Positions 1-7,088 of a stretch of 44,492 nucleotides of DNA are shown here, one piece after another. The stretch comes from a virus, in the IMG/VR virus record IMGVR_UViG_3300034374_010659, positions 1 through 44,492 of that record. One strand, written 5' to 3'. Within the stretch, counting starts at the first letter, position 1; each line of letters begins with the position of its first letter. Under the pieces are notes generated by a model that had not been told where the DNA came from, did no database searches, and saw nothing but the letters and a program-made list of their open reading frames with translations. The translations under genes were made by a program, and so were the position numbers.

Positions 1-246
1 AAAGTTTAAATCATAGAACTTACCGTACCAACGATGTATCATATAGCCTAAGTATTTTTGATCAAATGGTTTTTTGACTAACGTATGTTTCTGACCATTT
101 ATTGTAGCCATTAAACAAACTTTCGGCCATTTTTTAGCATAAACTGGTGCTTCTGGATAAATGACAATACCATTACGCATACATTTTGATTGCTTTAAGA
201 CTTCTTCTTTAGAAGCCATGTAATGTATTCTCACATCTTTATCCAT
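1..246 (-). CDS. Hypothetical protein, 3' end cut by window edge
   Basis: This leftward reading frame starts at an ATG at 246 and stays open to base 1, giving at least 82 residues with the C-terminus outside the window. The visible protein begins MDKDVRIHYMASKEE and is rich in Lys and Tyr, with no membrane segment. The start is preceded by A/T-rich sequence and lies one base from the end of the next upstream gene (248-466), so the two are probably co-transcribed. I do not recognise the family. Its place at the distal end of the leftward block suggests another small early phage protein. Confidence 0.6.
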   Translation of the reverse strand, partial: MDKDVRIHYMASKEEVLKQSKCMRNGIVIYPEAPVYAKKWPKVCLMATINGQKHTLVKKPFDQKYLGYMIHRWYGKFYDLNF

Positions 247-247
247 T

Positions 248-466
248 TTATTTTATGAAATTAAACGTTTCTTTCAACGTTTTTTCATTAAAAACAGCAT
301 CTACTCCTTCGACTAAAATACCAAGTCTATGAATTGCTTCTATGGTATAAATCTGTTCTTTTTTGATTTTACCATTTACATCTTTTTTAGCGAACAATCT
401 ATCGCCTACTCGTGGTGTTCTATTGACACCAAATGCCGTTCCAGACATCATTGCTTTTTTAGTCAT
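248..466 (-). CDS. Small hypothetical protein (72 aa)
   Basis: The 72-residue protein has a central segment VGDRLFAKKDVNGKIKKEQIYTIEAI that looks like a small beta-barrel turn region. Short phage proteins with a GDxxxAKKD...YxIxxI pattern are common, but I cannot name the family. The ATG at 466 has the AATTATG start context seen across this block. A 99-base gap separates it from the next gene and holds a terminator-like hairpin (535-552). Function unknown; no catalytic residues or membrane segment seen. Confidence 0.6.
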   Translation of the reverse strand: MTKKAMMSGTAFGVNRTPRVGDRLFAKKDVNGKIKKEQIYTIEAIHRLGILVEGVDAVFNEKTLKETFNFIK

Positions 467-534
467 AATTTTTGTTTTAAATTTTAATATTTACCACTTT
501 TATACCGGTTTCAATTCGGGAAATAATCATAAAT

Positions 535-552
535 ACTACTCATAAAAGTAGT
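535..552 (-). terminator. Hairpin after gene 566-826, probable weak terminator
   Basis: Arms ACTACT and AGTAGT form a perfect 6-bp stem around a 6-base loop, in the gap downstream of the leftward gene ending at 566. Read leftward it is followed by a T-rich tract (ATTTATGATTATTT). The stem is short, so termination would be partial. Confidence 0.4.
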
Positions 553-565
553 TATACACAAGTGG

Positions 566-826
566 CTACTTTCGTAATCCTAATGAATCTATAAGCCTTT
601 CGCCTAAAGACTCCGCGCCTTTTACAATTTCTTCTGCAATTAAATCAATGTATGGCTGAGCTTGGTCTGGTCTTATCTTAAATGTAAAACTTTCCCAATC
701 ACCATTTTGAAATCTAATTTTACCAGCATACTTGCCTTTGTGTTCGCCATACGATTGAAATTCTAATTCTAACTTATCTAATCTCCAATCGTCTTTAGGC
801 TCTTTTGTATTTTGTTTTTCTAACAT
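566..826 (-). CDS. Small hypothetical protein (86 aa)
   Basis: This 86-residue single-domain protein has a central beta segment (KYAGKIRFQNGDWESFTFKI) followed by a helix (YIDLIAEEIVKGAESL). The pattern of a GKI-F-N-G strand pair, a central F-x-I and a terminal helix is common among small phage proteins near replication genes, but no activity is known to me. Its ATG at 826 lies in the AATTATG context. It is separated by 10 bases from the next gene upstream and is followed by the hairpin at 535-552. Confidence 0.6.
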   Translation of the reverse strand: MLEKQNTKEPKDDWRLDKLELEFQSYGEHKGKYAGKIRFQNGDWESFTFKIRPDQAQPYIDLIAEEIVKGAESLGERLIDSLGLRK

Positions 827-836
827 AATTTTCGTG

Positions 837-1352
837 TTAGTATGTATTAATCATTAATAAAACATCGATCCAACGCTCTTGGCTTTCATCATAACGACAA
901 TGAACAGCCATTGCGTTATATTTCCAACTCACTAAATAGTGATGATGCTTTTCACTTTGTATCCAACCTTTTAAAACGCCTTCAGGTGTTCCAAAATTTC
1001 CTGCAAGTAGCTCAGCGCTGTTTTTAGCGCCTTTATTTTTTAAGAGGACAAATTCATCAACAACGCCATAATGTGCTATCTCGTTTGAGCTATCAAGCTC
1101 CTCAGCACGTCTTTCAGCAAGTTTATCTAAATACTCGTCAATAACAAGTTCAGGAATACCTAAAGTAAACCTATAATCGCTAATTAACGACGCCAGGATC
1201 CCTCTTCTTGACTCTTCCGGATATTTGATAGCGATAATCTTGTAGTACGCTCTAATAGTCTTTGATTTTATTTTATCAGACCATTTTGGCAGATAATAAA
1301 AGAATACAATCAGTAATGCGATTGTAAGTACTATAATTTGAATTGTTTTCAT
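837..1352 (-). CDS. Membrane-anchored hypothetical protein (171 aa)
   Basis: The N-terminus (residues 1-22, IQIIVLTIALLIVFFYYLP) is a single strong hydrophobic segment followed by basic residues, so this is probably an inner-membrane protein with a cytoplasmic C-terminal domain of about 145 residues. That domain includes an acidic helix (LDKLAERRAEELDSS) and aromatic-rich strands near the end (HHHYLVSWKYNAMAVHCRYDE). It overlaps the next gene by four bases (ATGA type), indicating translational coupling. I do not recognise the family. Confidence 0.6.
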   Translation of the reverse strand: MKTIQIIVLTIALLIVFFYYLPKWSDKIKSKTIRAYYKIIAIKYPEESRRGILASLISDYRFTLGIPELVIDEYLDKLAERRAEELDSSNEIAHYGVVDEFVLLKNKGAKNSAELLAGNFGTPEGVLKGWIQSEKHHHYLVSWKYNAMAVHCRYDESQERWIDVLLMINTY

Positions 1353-1606
1353 AATTTCTCTATTTCTTGTTTAACTTCTTCGTAATATTTACCTAATTCA
1401 GTAATTCTACTACCAACTACTTTATTGGAATGTTCATCATAATCACTCGGATGTGTTTGTGATTTTATCATCTCATTTACATGTATCAAAGCACATTGTT
1501 TTGCTAAAGATATTCTTATACCATCTACAAGGTCATTTACTTGTGATAAGTTTATGCTGACATATTTGCTTACTAATTCTTTCGCTTTTTCTTTTGCTTC
1601 TATCAT
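1349..1606 (-). CDS. Small helical hypothetical protein (85 aa)
   Basis: This 85-residue protein is predicted mostly helical (KEKAKELVSKYV..., ELGKYYEEVKQEIEKL) and has no membrane segment. The central segment QCALIHVNEMIKSQTHP resembles small phage proteins in which AxxHVxxII follows a helix, found near recombination genes, with no defined activity. The stop overlaps the start of 837-1352, and the ATG at 1606 is in the AATTATG context. Confidence 0.6.
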   Translation of the reverse strand: MIEAKEKAKELVSKYVSINLSQVNDLVDGIRISLAKQCALIHVNEMIKSQTHPSDYDEHSNKVVGSRITELGKYYEEVKQEIEKL

Positions 1607-1615
1607 AATTTATAA

Positions 1616-1702
1616 TTAATAGCCTCTGAGATATTTACCTATTAAATATCCGATCATGATTCCTATGATGATACCAATCATTAATGTTTGTAACCAATTC
1701 AT
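1616..1702 (-). CDS. 28-residue single-pass membrane peptide
   Basis: The sequence MNWLQTLMIGIIIGIMIGYLIGKYLRGY is a complete short reading frame between two tightly packed genes. It has one glycine-zipper-like transmembrane helix (repeated GI/GY spacing) with a basic C-terminus. Such peptides occur in phages as holin-like, superinfection-exclusion or membrane-modulating factors, and none can be singled out here. The gap it fills would otherwise be unusually long for this block, which supports it being real. Confidence 0.5.
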   Translation of the reverse strand: MNWLQTLMIGIIIGIMIGYLIGKYLRGY

Positions 1703-1723
1703 ATTGACATTCTTTTGTTTCTT

Positions 1724-2158
1724 TCATAATTCTATTTCTATTTGCTCATTAGGCAATGGAATTTCACAATTAAATATCTCCATAGCTAACCTACGAGCTC
1801 TTTCATGAAATTCTTCCTGATCTACAGTAGTGTTTTCTTTCGTGCTTTTAGACACTCTTAAAATCTCTCCAGTTTCTTCTACAATTTTTTCTTCATAATT
1901 GCAGTTGTACTTTAAAAATTCATGTGTGTCTTTAGCATTGTAAAATTCACCCCATTCATCTTGGATCAGTCTTGCCCATATCGGTATAATAACTCCCCAA
2001 TAATATCGGTTCTGTTGTATACTACGCTCTTTCCTATGAACTTTAAAAGTCAAAGTAAGTGTCTTACCCTCTAAAGCGCGTATAACCTCTCTAATACGAT
2101 TAGAATTGCGTTTAAAGCTACCATTAAGAACAGTAGTTACAATTTCAAATTGCTTCAT
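1724..2158 (-). CDS. NinB-like recombination accessory protein (putative)
   Basis: Residues 30-60 hold the pattern TLTLTFKVHRKERSIQQNRYYWGVIIPIW. This resembles the RS-xxQNxxxWxxL signature of the NinB/Orf family, single-strand-binding recombination mediators of lambdoid phages. The length (144 aa) is typical for that family. The gene overlaps the nuclease gene 2155-2829 by four bases, which fits a recombination/repair pair. The assignment rests on one motif, so an unrelated DNA-binding protein cannot be excluded. No catalytic metal site is visible. Confidence 0.45.
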   Translation of the reverse strand: MKQFEIVTTVLNGSFKRNSNRIREVIRALEGKTLTLTFKVHRKERSIQQNRYYWGVIIPIWARLIQDEWGEFYNAKDTHEFLKYNCNYEEKIVEETGEILRVSKSTKENTTVDQEEFHERARRLAMEIFNCEIPLPNEQIEIEL

Positions 2159-2829
2159 TTTGTGTTTCGCATTAAATTGTTCATGTATCCTACACGTTCA
2201 TTAATGTAGTTTTGCATCAACTTGTAGGACCATTTGATCTTACGCTGTTGCTTACCGCCATCGGTAGTCAAATACCTGACAGGTACAAAACTTTGAGTAA
2301 ACAATGCTGAATTAAATCCGGTACCTGACATTGGAATTGGTACACATTTATTGATAAAAATACAATGATGCTCCCATAACATACGCGCTTTCAAAGGAAA
2401 AGTATGACTTGTAGATGCTTTAGCACCTTGTCTTACAGCGCTTGTTGTTGGTTTGACATCTACATAAGAAATTGTATCAAATGTACCTTCTTCAGCTCCT
2501 ACAAATTCATCAGCTACAAACAATGGTCTTCCAAACAAAAATGTTTGGGTTTCATTGATTTTCTCATAGAAAATGTATTCTGCTTTTTCAGTCCAAGTGA
2601 TTTTATAATCACAGGTATAATCAATCTTTGGAAACAGATTAAATTCTTCACGTTCTTTTGGCTTGGTTTTAAATCGTTTGTAACGACCATAAGGGGCTGT
2701 AGGAAGTACGGAAAACTTTTCAGGTTCCCGTACATATTCCTTAACATATCCCGCAGCCTTTAAATCATTAAGCCACCATTCGAAATACAATTCAATTTGA
2801 TTGCGTTCTGATTTAGTTTTGCGTTTCAT
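2155..2829 (-). CDS. PD-(D/E)XK-type phage nuclease (putative)
   Basis: This 224-residue protein has an N-terminal acidic helix (IELYFEWWLNDL, around residues 12-23), an Asp in a beta segment (IDYTCDYKITW, about 69-79) and a later strand with SYVDVKPT (about 121-128). That order, E then D then D-x-K, is the arrangement of PD-(D/E)XK phage endonucleases, including resolvase-like and DUF1064-type enzymes. A role in branched-DNA resolution or end processing is inferred. It lies between the NinB-like gene and a coiled-coil gene that overlaps its start. A perfect 7-bp hairpin (arms CCAAACA/TGTTTGG, 2531-2548) sits in its coding sequence. Confidence 0.5.
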   Translation of the reverse strand: MKRKTKSERNQIELYFEWWLNDLKAAGYVKEYVREPEKFSVLPTAPYGRYKRFKTKPKEREEFNLFPKIDYTCDYKITWTEKAEYIFYEKINETQTFLFGRPLFVADEFVGAEEGTFDTISYVDVKPTTSAVRQGAKASTSHTFPLKARMLWEHHCIFINKCVPIPMSGTGFNSALFTQSFVPVRYLTTDGGKQQRKIKWSYKLMQNYINERVGYMNNLMRNTK

Positions 2830-3817
2830 CGAGCTCTAACCAACTTTTAATTTTACCTTGATAATTCTCAATACCCGCAATTACACTTTTCTTAGTCTTG
2901 CGTTCTTTATCATTGGAAGGATTGATCACTTTAACTGTTGCGATAAACGCATTGAAAGCTTCCATCATTTTATTTTTAAAATAATCAGGATTGGTCTGTT
3001 GTAAAGAAGGAGCAATAATTTCTTCTTCTTTTTCTTCCGGTTTCTTTAAAGTCAATTCAACTTCATGTTCTCGTTCTTTAATTGCGTTTTGCAGCAATGA
3101 AATACACGTTTCTTTCATTTTGTTAAAACGAAGTGTTAACGCTTCAACAACATCTTCAGATAAGATTTCAATATCTTCTTCTAAGAGATCTAAAGACGTT
3201 TTATTAAGTGTATCAATTTCAATTAACAAAGCAACGTATGAATAGGTTTCTGCTTGTTTCAATGTTTTATTCATTGTTTCTTCAATAAACTTATCATACT
3301 TTAATTTCGTTTGCATGCGCTTGATGATAAGCTCGTTCTGATCCATTTTTTCTTCCAGCTCTTTTTGTTTTTCCAAAAGCTCTGCATTTTTACGATCTTC
3401 AGCTTCTTTACGCTTGCGTGCTTTTTCCAATTCAAACTCTTTAAACTCCTCTACAAGTGTTTGCTTGGCATTTTTAGCACCGTTTAAAAATAGTTTTTCA
3501 ATTGCATCCAGTTTACGACCTACTTCCAAGTAAGGTTTTTTCAGTTCAGCTTTGGTATTTTTAGTCTTTTGATTAAAAGCACCAATAAACTTAATAGCCT
3601 CTTTGTATTGGTCAATCGTTTCAGGTTTTTCAGGATCATATTTGATTGTTGTAAACTCCTGAATTTTCAACATTTCAGCAATGATAGGATTGAACTTTAC
3701 AATATCTTTTGCGTTCAATTCATTATTGAGTGCGACCAATACTTCTTGCGCTTCTTGAGGTAACGACTGTAATTCTTCTTCAGGAATTACCTCAACTTCT
3801 TTAATTTGTTTTGACAT
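2813..3817 (-). CDS. Long coiled-coil phage protein (334 aa)
   Basis: The middle (about residues 100-180) is very rich in Glu and Lys with a heptad-like pattern (EKARKRKEAEDRKNAELLEKQKELEEKM), implying a long coiled coil. A second charged stretch (KKPEEKEEEII) precedes the C-terminal segment. Phage proteins of this type, for example DUF1351-like ones, occur beside recombination nucleases. The overlap with the nuclease gene (2813-2829) fits that context. No enzymatic motif is visible. I infer an accessory or scaffold role in DNA recombination, with low certainty. Confidence 0.6.
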   Translation of the reverse strand: MSKQIKEVEVIPEEELQSLPQEAQEVLVALNNELNAKDIVKFNPIIAEMLKIQEFTTIKYDPEKPETIDQYKEAIKFIGAFNQKTKNTKAELKKPYLEVGRKLDAIEKLFLNGAKNAKQTLVEEFKEFELEKARKRKEAEDRKNAELLEKQKELEEKMDQNELIIKRMQTKLKYDKFIEETMNKTLKQAETYSYVALLIEIDTLNKTSLDLLEEDIEILSEDVVEALTLRFNKMKETCISLLQNAIKEREHEVELTLKKPEEKEEEIIAPSLQQTNPDYFKNKMMEAFNAFIATVKVINPSNDKERKTKKSVIAGIENYQGKIKSWLELDETQN

Positions 3818-3819
3818 AC

Positions 3820-4083
3820 CTATTTGATTAGATTAGTAATGTTATTTGAAATAGCATTATATTGTTCAATGTATTGTTTTAAAGAGATTGTTTTCTCTTG
3901 GTTGTGCATAATTACCTTTTGCATAGCAATGTACCTTAAAGCAGAAGGCATATTAGAATAATGTCCATGTTGTTTTGAAACAGTCTTTGACTTGTCTTTT
4001 GCCAATTTGGTTTCGAAAACAGTGTGATTGTAATTGTCCACTTCAATATAAAATGGAGCAATAGAAAAATCTTCAATTATCAT
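3820..4083 (-). CDS. Small hypothetical protein (87 aa), ends with TAG
   Basis: This 87-residue protein has a beta-rich N-terminus and the helix SNMPSALRYIAMQKV, a pattern (xSxxxALxxI) seen in small phage proteins of unknown role. It ends with TAG two bases before the next gene, which shows that TAG is a normal stop here. It overlaps the exonuclease gene by four bases. No function can be assigned from sequence. Confidence 0.6.
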   Translation of the reverse strand: MIIEDFSIAPFYIEVDNYNHTVFETKLAKDKSKTVSKQHGHYSNMPSALRYIAMQKVIMHNQEKTISLKQYIEQYNAISNNITNLIK

Positions 4084-4892
4084 TTTCTCTGTTTTTTTAA
4101 AAGTGTTAATAATTCAAAGGCACCTTGATATTTCTTCTGAAAATGCGGGCCTCTATTCATTCTCAGTTTTACTAAATTCCATGTTTCTACAAAGCAATCA
4201 ATACCCGCAACAATACCATGTTTTTGTATATATGCTTGAAACACAACATATTGTAATCTATTTGAATCTGTTTTTGTTAATAACTCACTGCAAGTCACTG
4301 GGCCACAGCCACTTAAACCTGTTATGTTATCAACAGTATCACCAATAAGCATTTGCTCCATAAGGTTCTTAAATGCCTGTTCCTTAGTAATTTCAATCAG
4401 TACATCATTTAAAATATCATAATGTGTACCCGGTACTTGCTTTAAGTCTTTATCTTCTGAATAGATAAAAGTATCTTCATCTTGAAGCATGCAGATCAAA
4501 TCATCTGCTTCCAATTCCGGATAAATGACACAAGGATAATTCTCTTTTAAATAATTCTCAATTTTGATTCGGTCTGAAAACTCTCTCGGATAAGCTTGTG
4601 CTTTTTGTGGTCGATTCCCTTTATACTGCTTTTCATAAGATACTGCATGTCTGAAATTCAAATGACGACTTCCGGAAAAACAAAGCAGTAAAGCCGGCGC
4701 ATCAATATGCGCCGTTACTTTACTTAATGCTTTATCTACTTCCGTAGGAATGTAGTTCATTTCTAAGTATGAAGGTGTTTTTTCATGCTGTTTTACAACA
4801 GATGATGTCACGATAAATCGCACAAAATCCGCATCAATCAAACCAATCTTATCGGTTTTAATTTTCTCTTTTGCTTTAATGAAAAAGTCCAT
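4080..4892 (-). CDS. 5'-3' exonuclease / flap endonuclease
   Basis: This 270-residue protein has the ordered acidic motifs of the FEN/PolA-N 5' nuclease family: LIDAD (19-22), a basic segment with YKGNRP (90-95), LEADD (127-131), SEDKDLKQ (145-152) and GDTVDNI (184-190), followed by the helix-hairpin-helix GLSGCGP (192-198). Family members cut 5' flaps and remove RNA primers at replication forks using two metal ions. It belongs to the leftward replication group with SSB and helicase. It overlaps its upstream neighbour by 17 bases. An 8-bp perfect hairpin lies in its coding sequence (4695-4714). Confidence 0.9.
   Translation of the reverse strand: MDFFIKAKEKIKTDKIGLIDADFVRFIVTSSVVKQHEKTPSYLEMNYIPTEVDKALSKVTAHIDAPALLLCFSGSRHLNFRHAVSYEKQYKGNRPQKAQAYPREFSDRIKIENYLKENYPCVIYPELEADDLICMLQDEDTFIYSEDKDLKQVPGTHYDILNDVLIEITKEQAFKNLMEQMLIGDTVDNITGLSGCGPVTCSELLTKTDSNRLQYVVFQAYIQKHGIVAGIDCFVETWNLVKLRMNRGPHFQKKYQGAFELLTLLKKQRK
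4695..4714. repeat. Intragenic perfect hairpin, 8-bp GC-rich arms
   Basis: CGGCGCAT pairs with ATGCGCCG around a 4-base loop, inside the exonuclease gene at codons for AHIDAP. It is strikingly GC-rich for this AT-rich gene. Confidence 0.6.
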
Positions 4893-5094
4893 AAATAAAA
4901 TTCACGATAAAAACTATTAAAAATATTGTTAGTGTTACAGGCCACAAGAATAAATCAAGTAATAAGACTTGGTGTCTTTTTTGATAATAATAGAGGTATT
5001 GTAAACTCCCAATTTTTGGTTCGGTAAACTTGTGAAACACATATCCAATAAAGAAATATGTAATCACTACAAATGCTATAGATATAAAACTCAT
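4876..5094 (-). CDS. Small two-helix membrane protein (72 aa)
   Basis: Residues 2-20 (SFISIAFVVITYFFIGYVF) and about 44-70 (LLLDLFLWPVTLTIFLIVFIVNFIYGLF) are strongly hydrophobic and separated by a charged, Tyr-rich loop (KFTEPKIGSLQYLYYYQKRHQ). This suggests a hairpin inner-membrane protein. It sits between the exonuclease gene, which it overlaps, and a small hypothetical gene. A holin-like or membrane-remodelling role is possible, but placement in the early block argues against a canonical holin. Confidence 0.6.
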   Translation of the reverse strand: MSFISIAFVVITYFFIGYVFHKFTEPKIGSLQYLYYYQKRHQVLLLDLFLWPVTLTIFLIVFIVNFIYGLFH

Positions 5095-5098
5095 GTTT

Positions 5099-5356
5099 TT
5101 ATTTTTTAGGAAGCCAACTCCTGTTAAATTCAGGCACTTTTTCAGTTTCGTTTTTCATTTCTATTTCAGTAATATCAATAGTGATATCTTCAGGTCTTAC
5201 AACCGTATAAGATCCTCTTGAACGTCTTTCAAGATTTTCCATTAATTGATAATAAGCAAGTACTGAAACTGATTGAAATACTCTACGGACAAAATGATTT
5301 TTAGCCCATATTCTGCCTAAATTCCCTGCAAGAATAAAGCCTCTTAGTATTGACAT
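5099..5356 (-). CDS. Small basic hypothetical protein (85 aa)
   Basis: The N-terminal half is basic and amphipathic (ILAGNLGRIWAKNHFVRRVFQSVSVLAYYQLMENLERRSRG) and the C-terminal half is acidic. There is no recognisable motif. It begins immediately downstream of the terminator at 5376-5403 that closes the SSB gene, so it may be expressed by read-through. Confidence 0.5.
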   Translation of the reverse strand: MSILRGFILAGNLGRIWAKNHFVRRVFQSVSVLAYYQLMENLERRSRGSYTVVRPEDITIDITEIEMKNETEKVPEFNRSWLPKK

Positions 5357-5375
5357 AATATGTATTTAGAAGGTT

Positions 5376-5403
5376 AAAATTGGGGAGCCAGAAACGGCTC
5401 CCC
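5376..5403 (-). terminator. Rho-independent terminator after the SSB gene
   Basis: GGGGAGCC (5382-5389) and GGCTCCCC (5396-5403) form a perfect 8-bp GC-rich stem with a 6-base loop. Read leftward, the stem is followed by an AATTTT tract. It lies 10 bases past the SSB stop codon at 5413 and ahead of gene 5099-5356, so it could lower expression of the genes further left. Confidence 0.8.
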
Positions 5404-5412
5404 TTTCTGATT

Positions 5413-6387
5413 TTAAAACGGCATATCATCATCCGAGATATCCGGCATTTTTATTTCAGGCATTGTATCCTGTGGTTCAATTACTTCTTGAACAGGTGGT
5501 AGAGGTGGCGCAGCAGGAGCTTCTTTTCCAATCCGCTTAGCTTTGCCATTAGCAACAAGTTGTTCCTCTGTCCAGCCACTTGCAATGTATTGCTCATACG
5601 TATAGTCTGTAGCAATCATTTGAACATTTCCTGTTGTAGGAATAGGAGCAGGTGCCGGAGCTGATGGAATAGTAGGCTTTTGTACAGATGGCTCACGTTT
5701 TACCGGAGCCTCACTGTTTTCATTGCTTTTATCCCAAATCATACCGCCACGTTGTAAATGTGCTTGTGCTTCATCACAACGTTTGATTTGCTCTCTGATT
5801 TTTGGTGGTACTTTTTTCCATGCTTCAGAGTTCCAACACGTTCCAGCATCATCAATAAGGAATGCATTAGGCTCATTGAACTTAACTACTTTTTCCCAAT
5901 CAAAAGAATACGATTGACGAATATGTTCAGAAGCAGGTCTAATCATCCCAATATTGTTGTAAACAATTGCAGGATCCTTCTTGCTTGGCTTGTTGAAAAT
6001 ATCAACAATAAACACCTTGCCAATGTACTTGCCTAAATTGTACCCATAACGGTATTCGCTTTCAAGTATAACACGTTCTTCAGCAACGTCAATAAACTTT
6101 TTCAAGTTTGAATTTTCAGCCAGTATAAAGTTAAATTCTTTGTTGCGTGCTGTTGGACGCAGCTCAGTATCAGTTTCGTAAAATAACTGTTTAAACAACG
6201 GAAATTCAAACATAAATTTGATTAATCGTTGTGATTTGTCAAAGTACTTATTGTACTGTGTACCCATATCAATAATAGAGTATAAAATTGCGGGATGTGG
6301 TCCTGCGGGTAGGTTCTTCACATCGTTTCTTTTGTTACTACTTGAACTTGAAGCAACAGTGAAATCTAAGGGCGTCTTATCGCTCAT
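5413..6387 (-). CDS. ssb: Single-stranded DNA-binding protein with acidic C-terminal tip
   Basis: This 324-residue protein has an N-terminal beta-rich domain (about 25-215), a low-complexity Pro/Ala/Glu linker (about 225-310) and ends DISDDDMPF. The final DDDMPF closely resembles the DDDIPF tip by which bacterial SSBs recruit replication and repair enzymes. The N-terminal domain (LPAGPHPAILYSIIDMG..., FEFPLF) suits the diverged OB-fold SSBs of Bacteroidota phages. It is likely an abundant early protein coating single strands at the phage fork. It ends with its own terminator and overlaps the upstream gene by four bases. Confidence 0.8.
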   Translation of the reverse strand: MSDKTPLDFTVASSSSSNKRNDVKNLPAGPHPAILYSIIDMGTQYNKYFDKSQRLIKFMFEFPLFKQLFYETDTELRPTARNKEFNFILAENSNLKKFIDVAEERVILESEYRYGYNLGKYIGKVFIVDIFNKPSKKDPAIVYNNIGMIRPASEHIRQSYSFDWEKVVKFNEPNAFLIDDAGTCWNSEAWKKVPPKIREQIKRCDEAQAHLQRGGMIWDKSNENSEAPVKREPSVQKPTIPSAPAPAPIPTTGNVQMIATDYTYEQYIASGWTEEQLVANGKAKRIGKEAPAAPPLPPVQEVIEPQDTMPEIKMPDISDDDMPF

Positions 6388-6740
6388 AATAATTTGTGTT
6401 TTAAAAATTGTTTTAGAAATAATCGTCTTGACTTAAAGCTTAACATAAAACCTGTTGCGCAGGAAAAGAAACCTTTAAACATAAATCTTCTTTTTTTCCG
6501 TTTGTGAATAATTGTTTTGTCTATTTCATATAAATAATCGGTTAAATAATTAGTAATTAAATCATAAGCTAATAAATAGCTTACATGATTTTCTTTTGCA
6601 CTGTCTGACACATGTTGTACAAATTCAGCTTTGTTAAATACATCGCTTTTTAAGTAATCGTAAGCGTCTTTTCGGGAAGTAAAAGTTCTCTGATTTTTAC
6701 TTTCAATTATGCGTTTAATATTACTGCTTTTTGGCATCAA
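6384..6740 (-). CDS. Basic hypothetical protein (118 aa)
   Basis: This 118-residue protein is predicted helical in the first 70 residues (SKNQRTFTSRKDAYDYLKSDVFNKAEFVQHV). It has a very basic, aromatic C-terminus (HKRKKRRFMFKGFFSCATGFMLSFKSRRLFLKQFLKHKLL). Its position between the HU-like gene and SSB suggests nucleic-acid or membrane association, but no family is recognised. Its stop overlaps the SSB start. Confidence 0.55.
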   Translation of the reverse strand: MMPKSSNIKRIIESKNQRTFTSRKDAYDYLKSDVFNKAEFVQHVSDSAKENHVSYLLAYDLITNYLTDYLYEIDKTIIHKRKKRRFMFKGFFSCATGFMLSFKSRRLFLKQFLKHKLL

Positions 6741-7028
6741 TTAGTAAACTGTTTTTTTCCGTAATAATTTTTTAAATGTTTGACTTACTTTAATATCGAG
6801 CACGTATTGTTTTGGCATATAATCAGTTTTGCCAGTTTGTAAATTGTGATAGTTATAGCCTTTACGCGCTCTTAAAAACAACGTACCTACTTTGTGAATG
6901 TAAAAAGATTCACCAAATGAAATACGTTTAAATATTTTCCGTTGTATGTACAAAAGCAAACGTTTTGCTTCTTTTTGTGTCAAGCCAAATTCTTTGGCTA
7001 CGTCTTTATCAAAATCGGATAATTTCAT
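6741..7028 (-). CDS. HU/IHF-like DNA-bending protein
   Basis: The 95-residue protein from the ATG at 7028 has the HU/IHF layout. Two N-terminal helices (KDVAKEFGLTQKEAKRLLLYIQRKIFKRI) are followed by IHKVGTLFLRARKGYNYHNLQTGKTDYMPKQYVLDIKVSQTFKKLL, which matches the beta-arm pattern of HU proteins (GTF-x-x-R-x-A-R-KG-NP-TG--I-IP). IHF-like proteins are common in crAss-like phages. An upstream TTG at 7046 is in frame but overlaps the -7 promoter element, so ATG 7028 is preferred. It probably organises phage DNA near the origin. Confidence 0.7.
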   Translation of the reverse strand: MKLSDFDKDVAKEFGLTQKEAKRLLLYIQRKIFKRISFGESFYIHKVGTLFLRARKGYNYHNLQTGKTDYMPKQYVLDIKVSQTFKKLLRKKTVY

Positions 7029-7043
7029 ACTAATTATTTTATT

Positions 7044-7051
7044 CAAATATA
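7044..7051 (-). promoter_or_regulatory. Bacteroidota-type -7 element before the HU-like gene
   Basis: Read leftward this is TATATTTG, an exact match to TAnnTTTG, placed 15 bases before the preferred ATG at 7028. I see no convincing -33 TTG at the right distance. It would give the HU-like, SSB and downstream genes their own promoter. Confidence 0.5.
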
Positions 7052-7088
7052 AATAAAAAGATTTAATATCGTCCTATATCCTACGAAA

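Noticed and set aside
2404-2763. 119-residue rightward frame with Cys/Phe-rich sequence
   Set aside because: It lies opposite the nuclease gene. Its composition is typical of an antisense shadow.
4876-5094. Holin call for the two-helix membrane protein
   Set aside because: Topology fits, but it lies in the early replication block with no endolysin or spanin nearby, so the evidence is insufficient.
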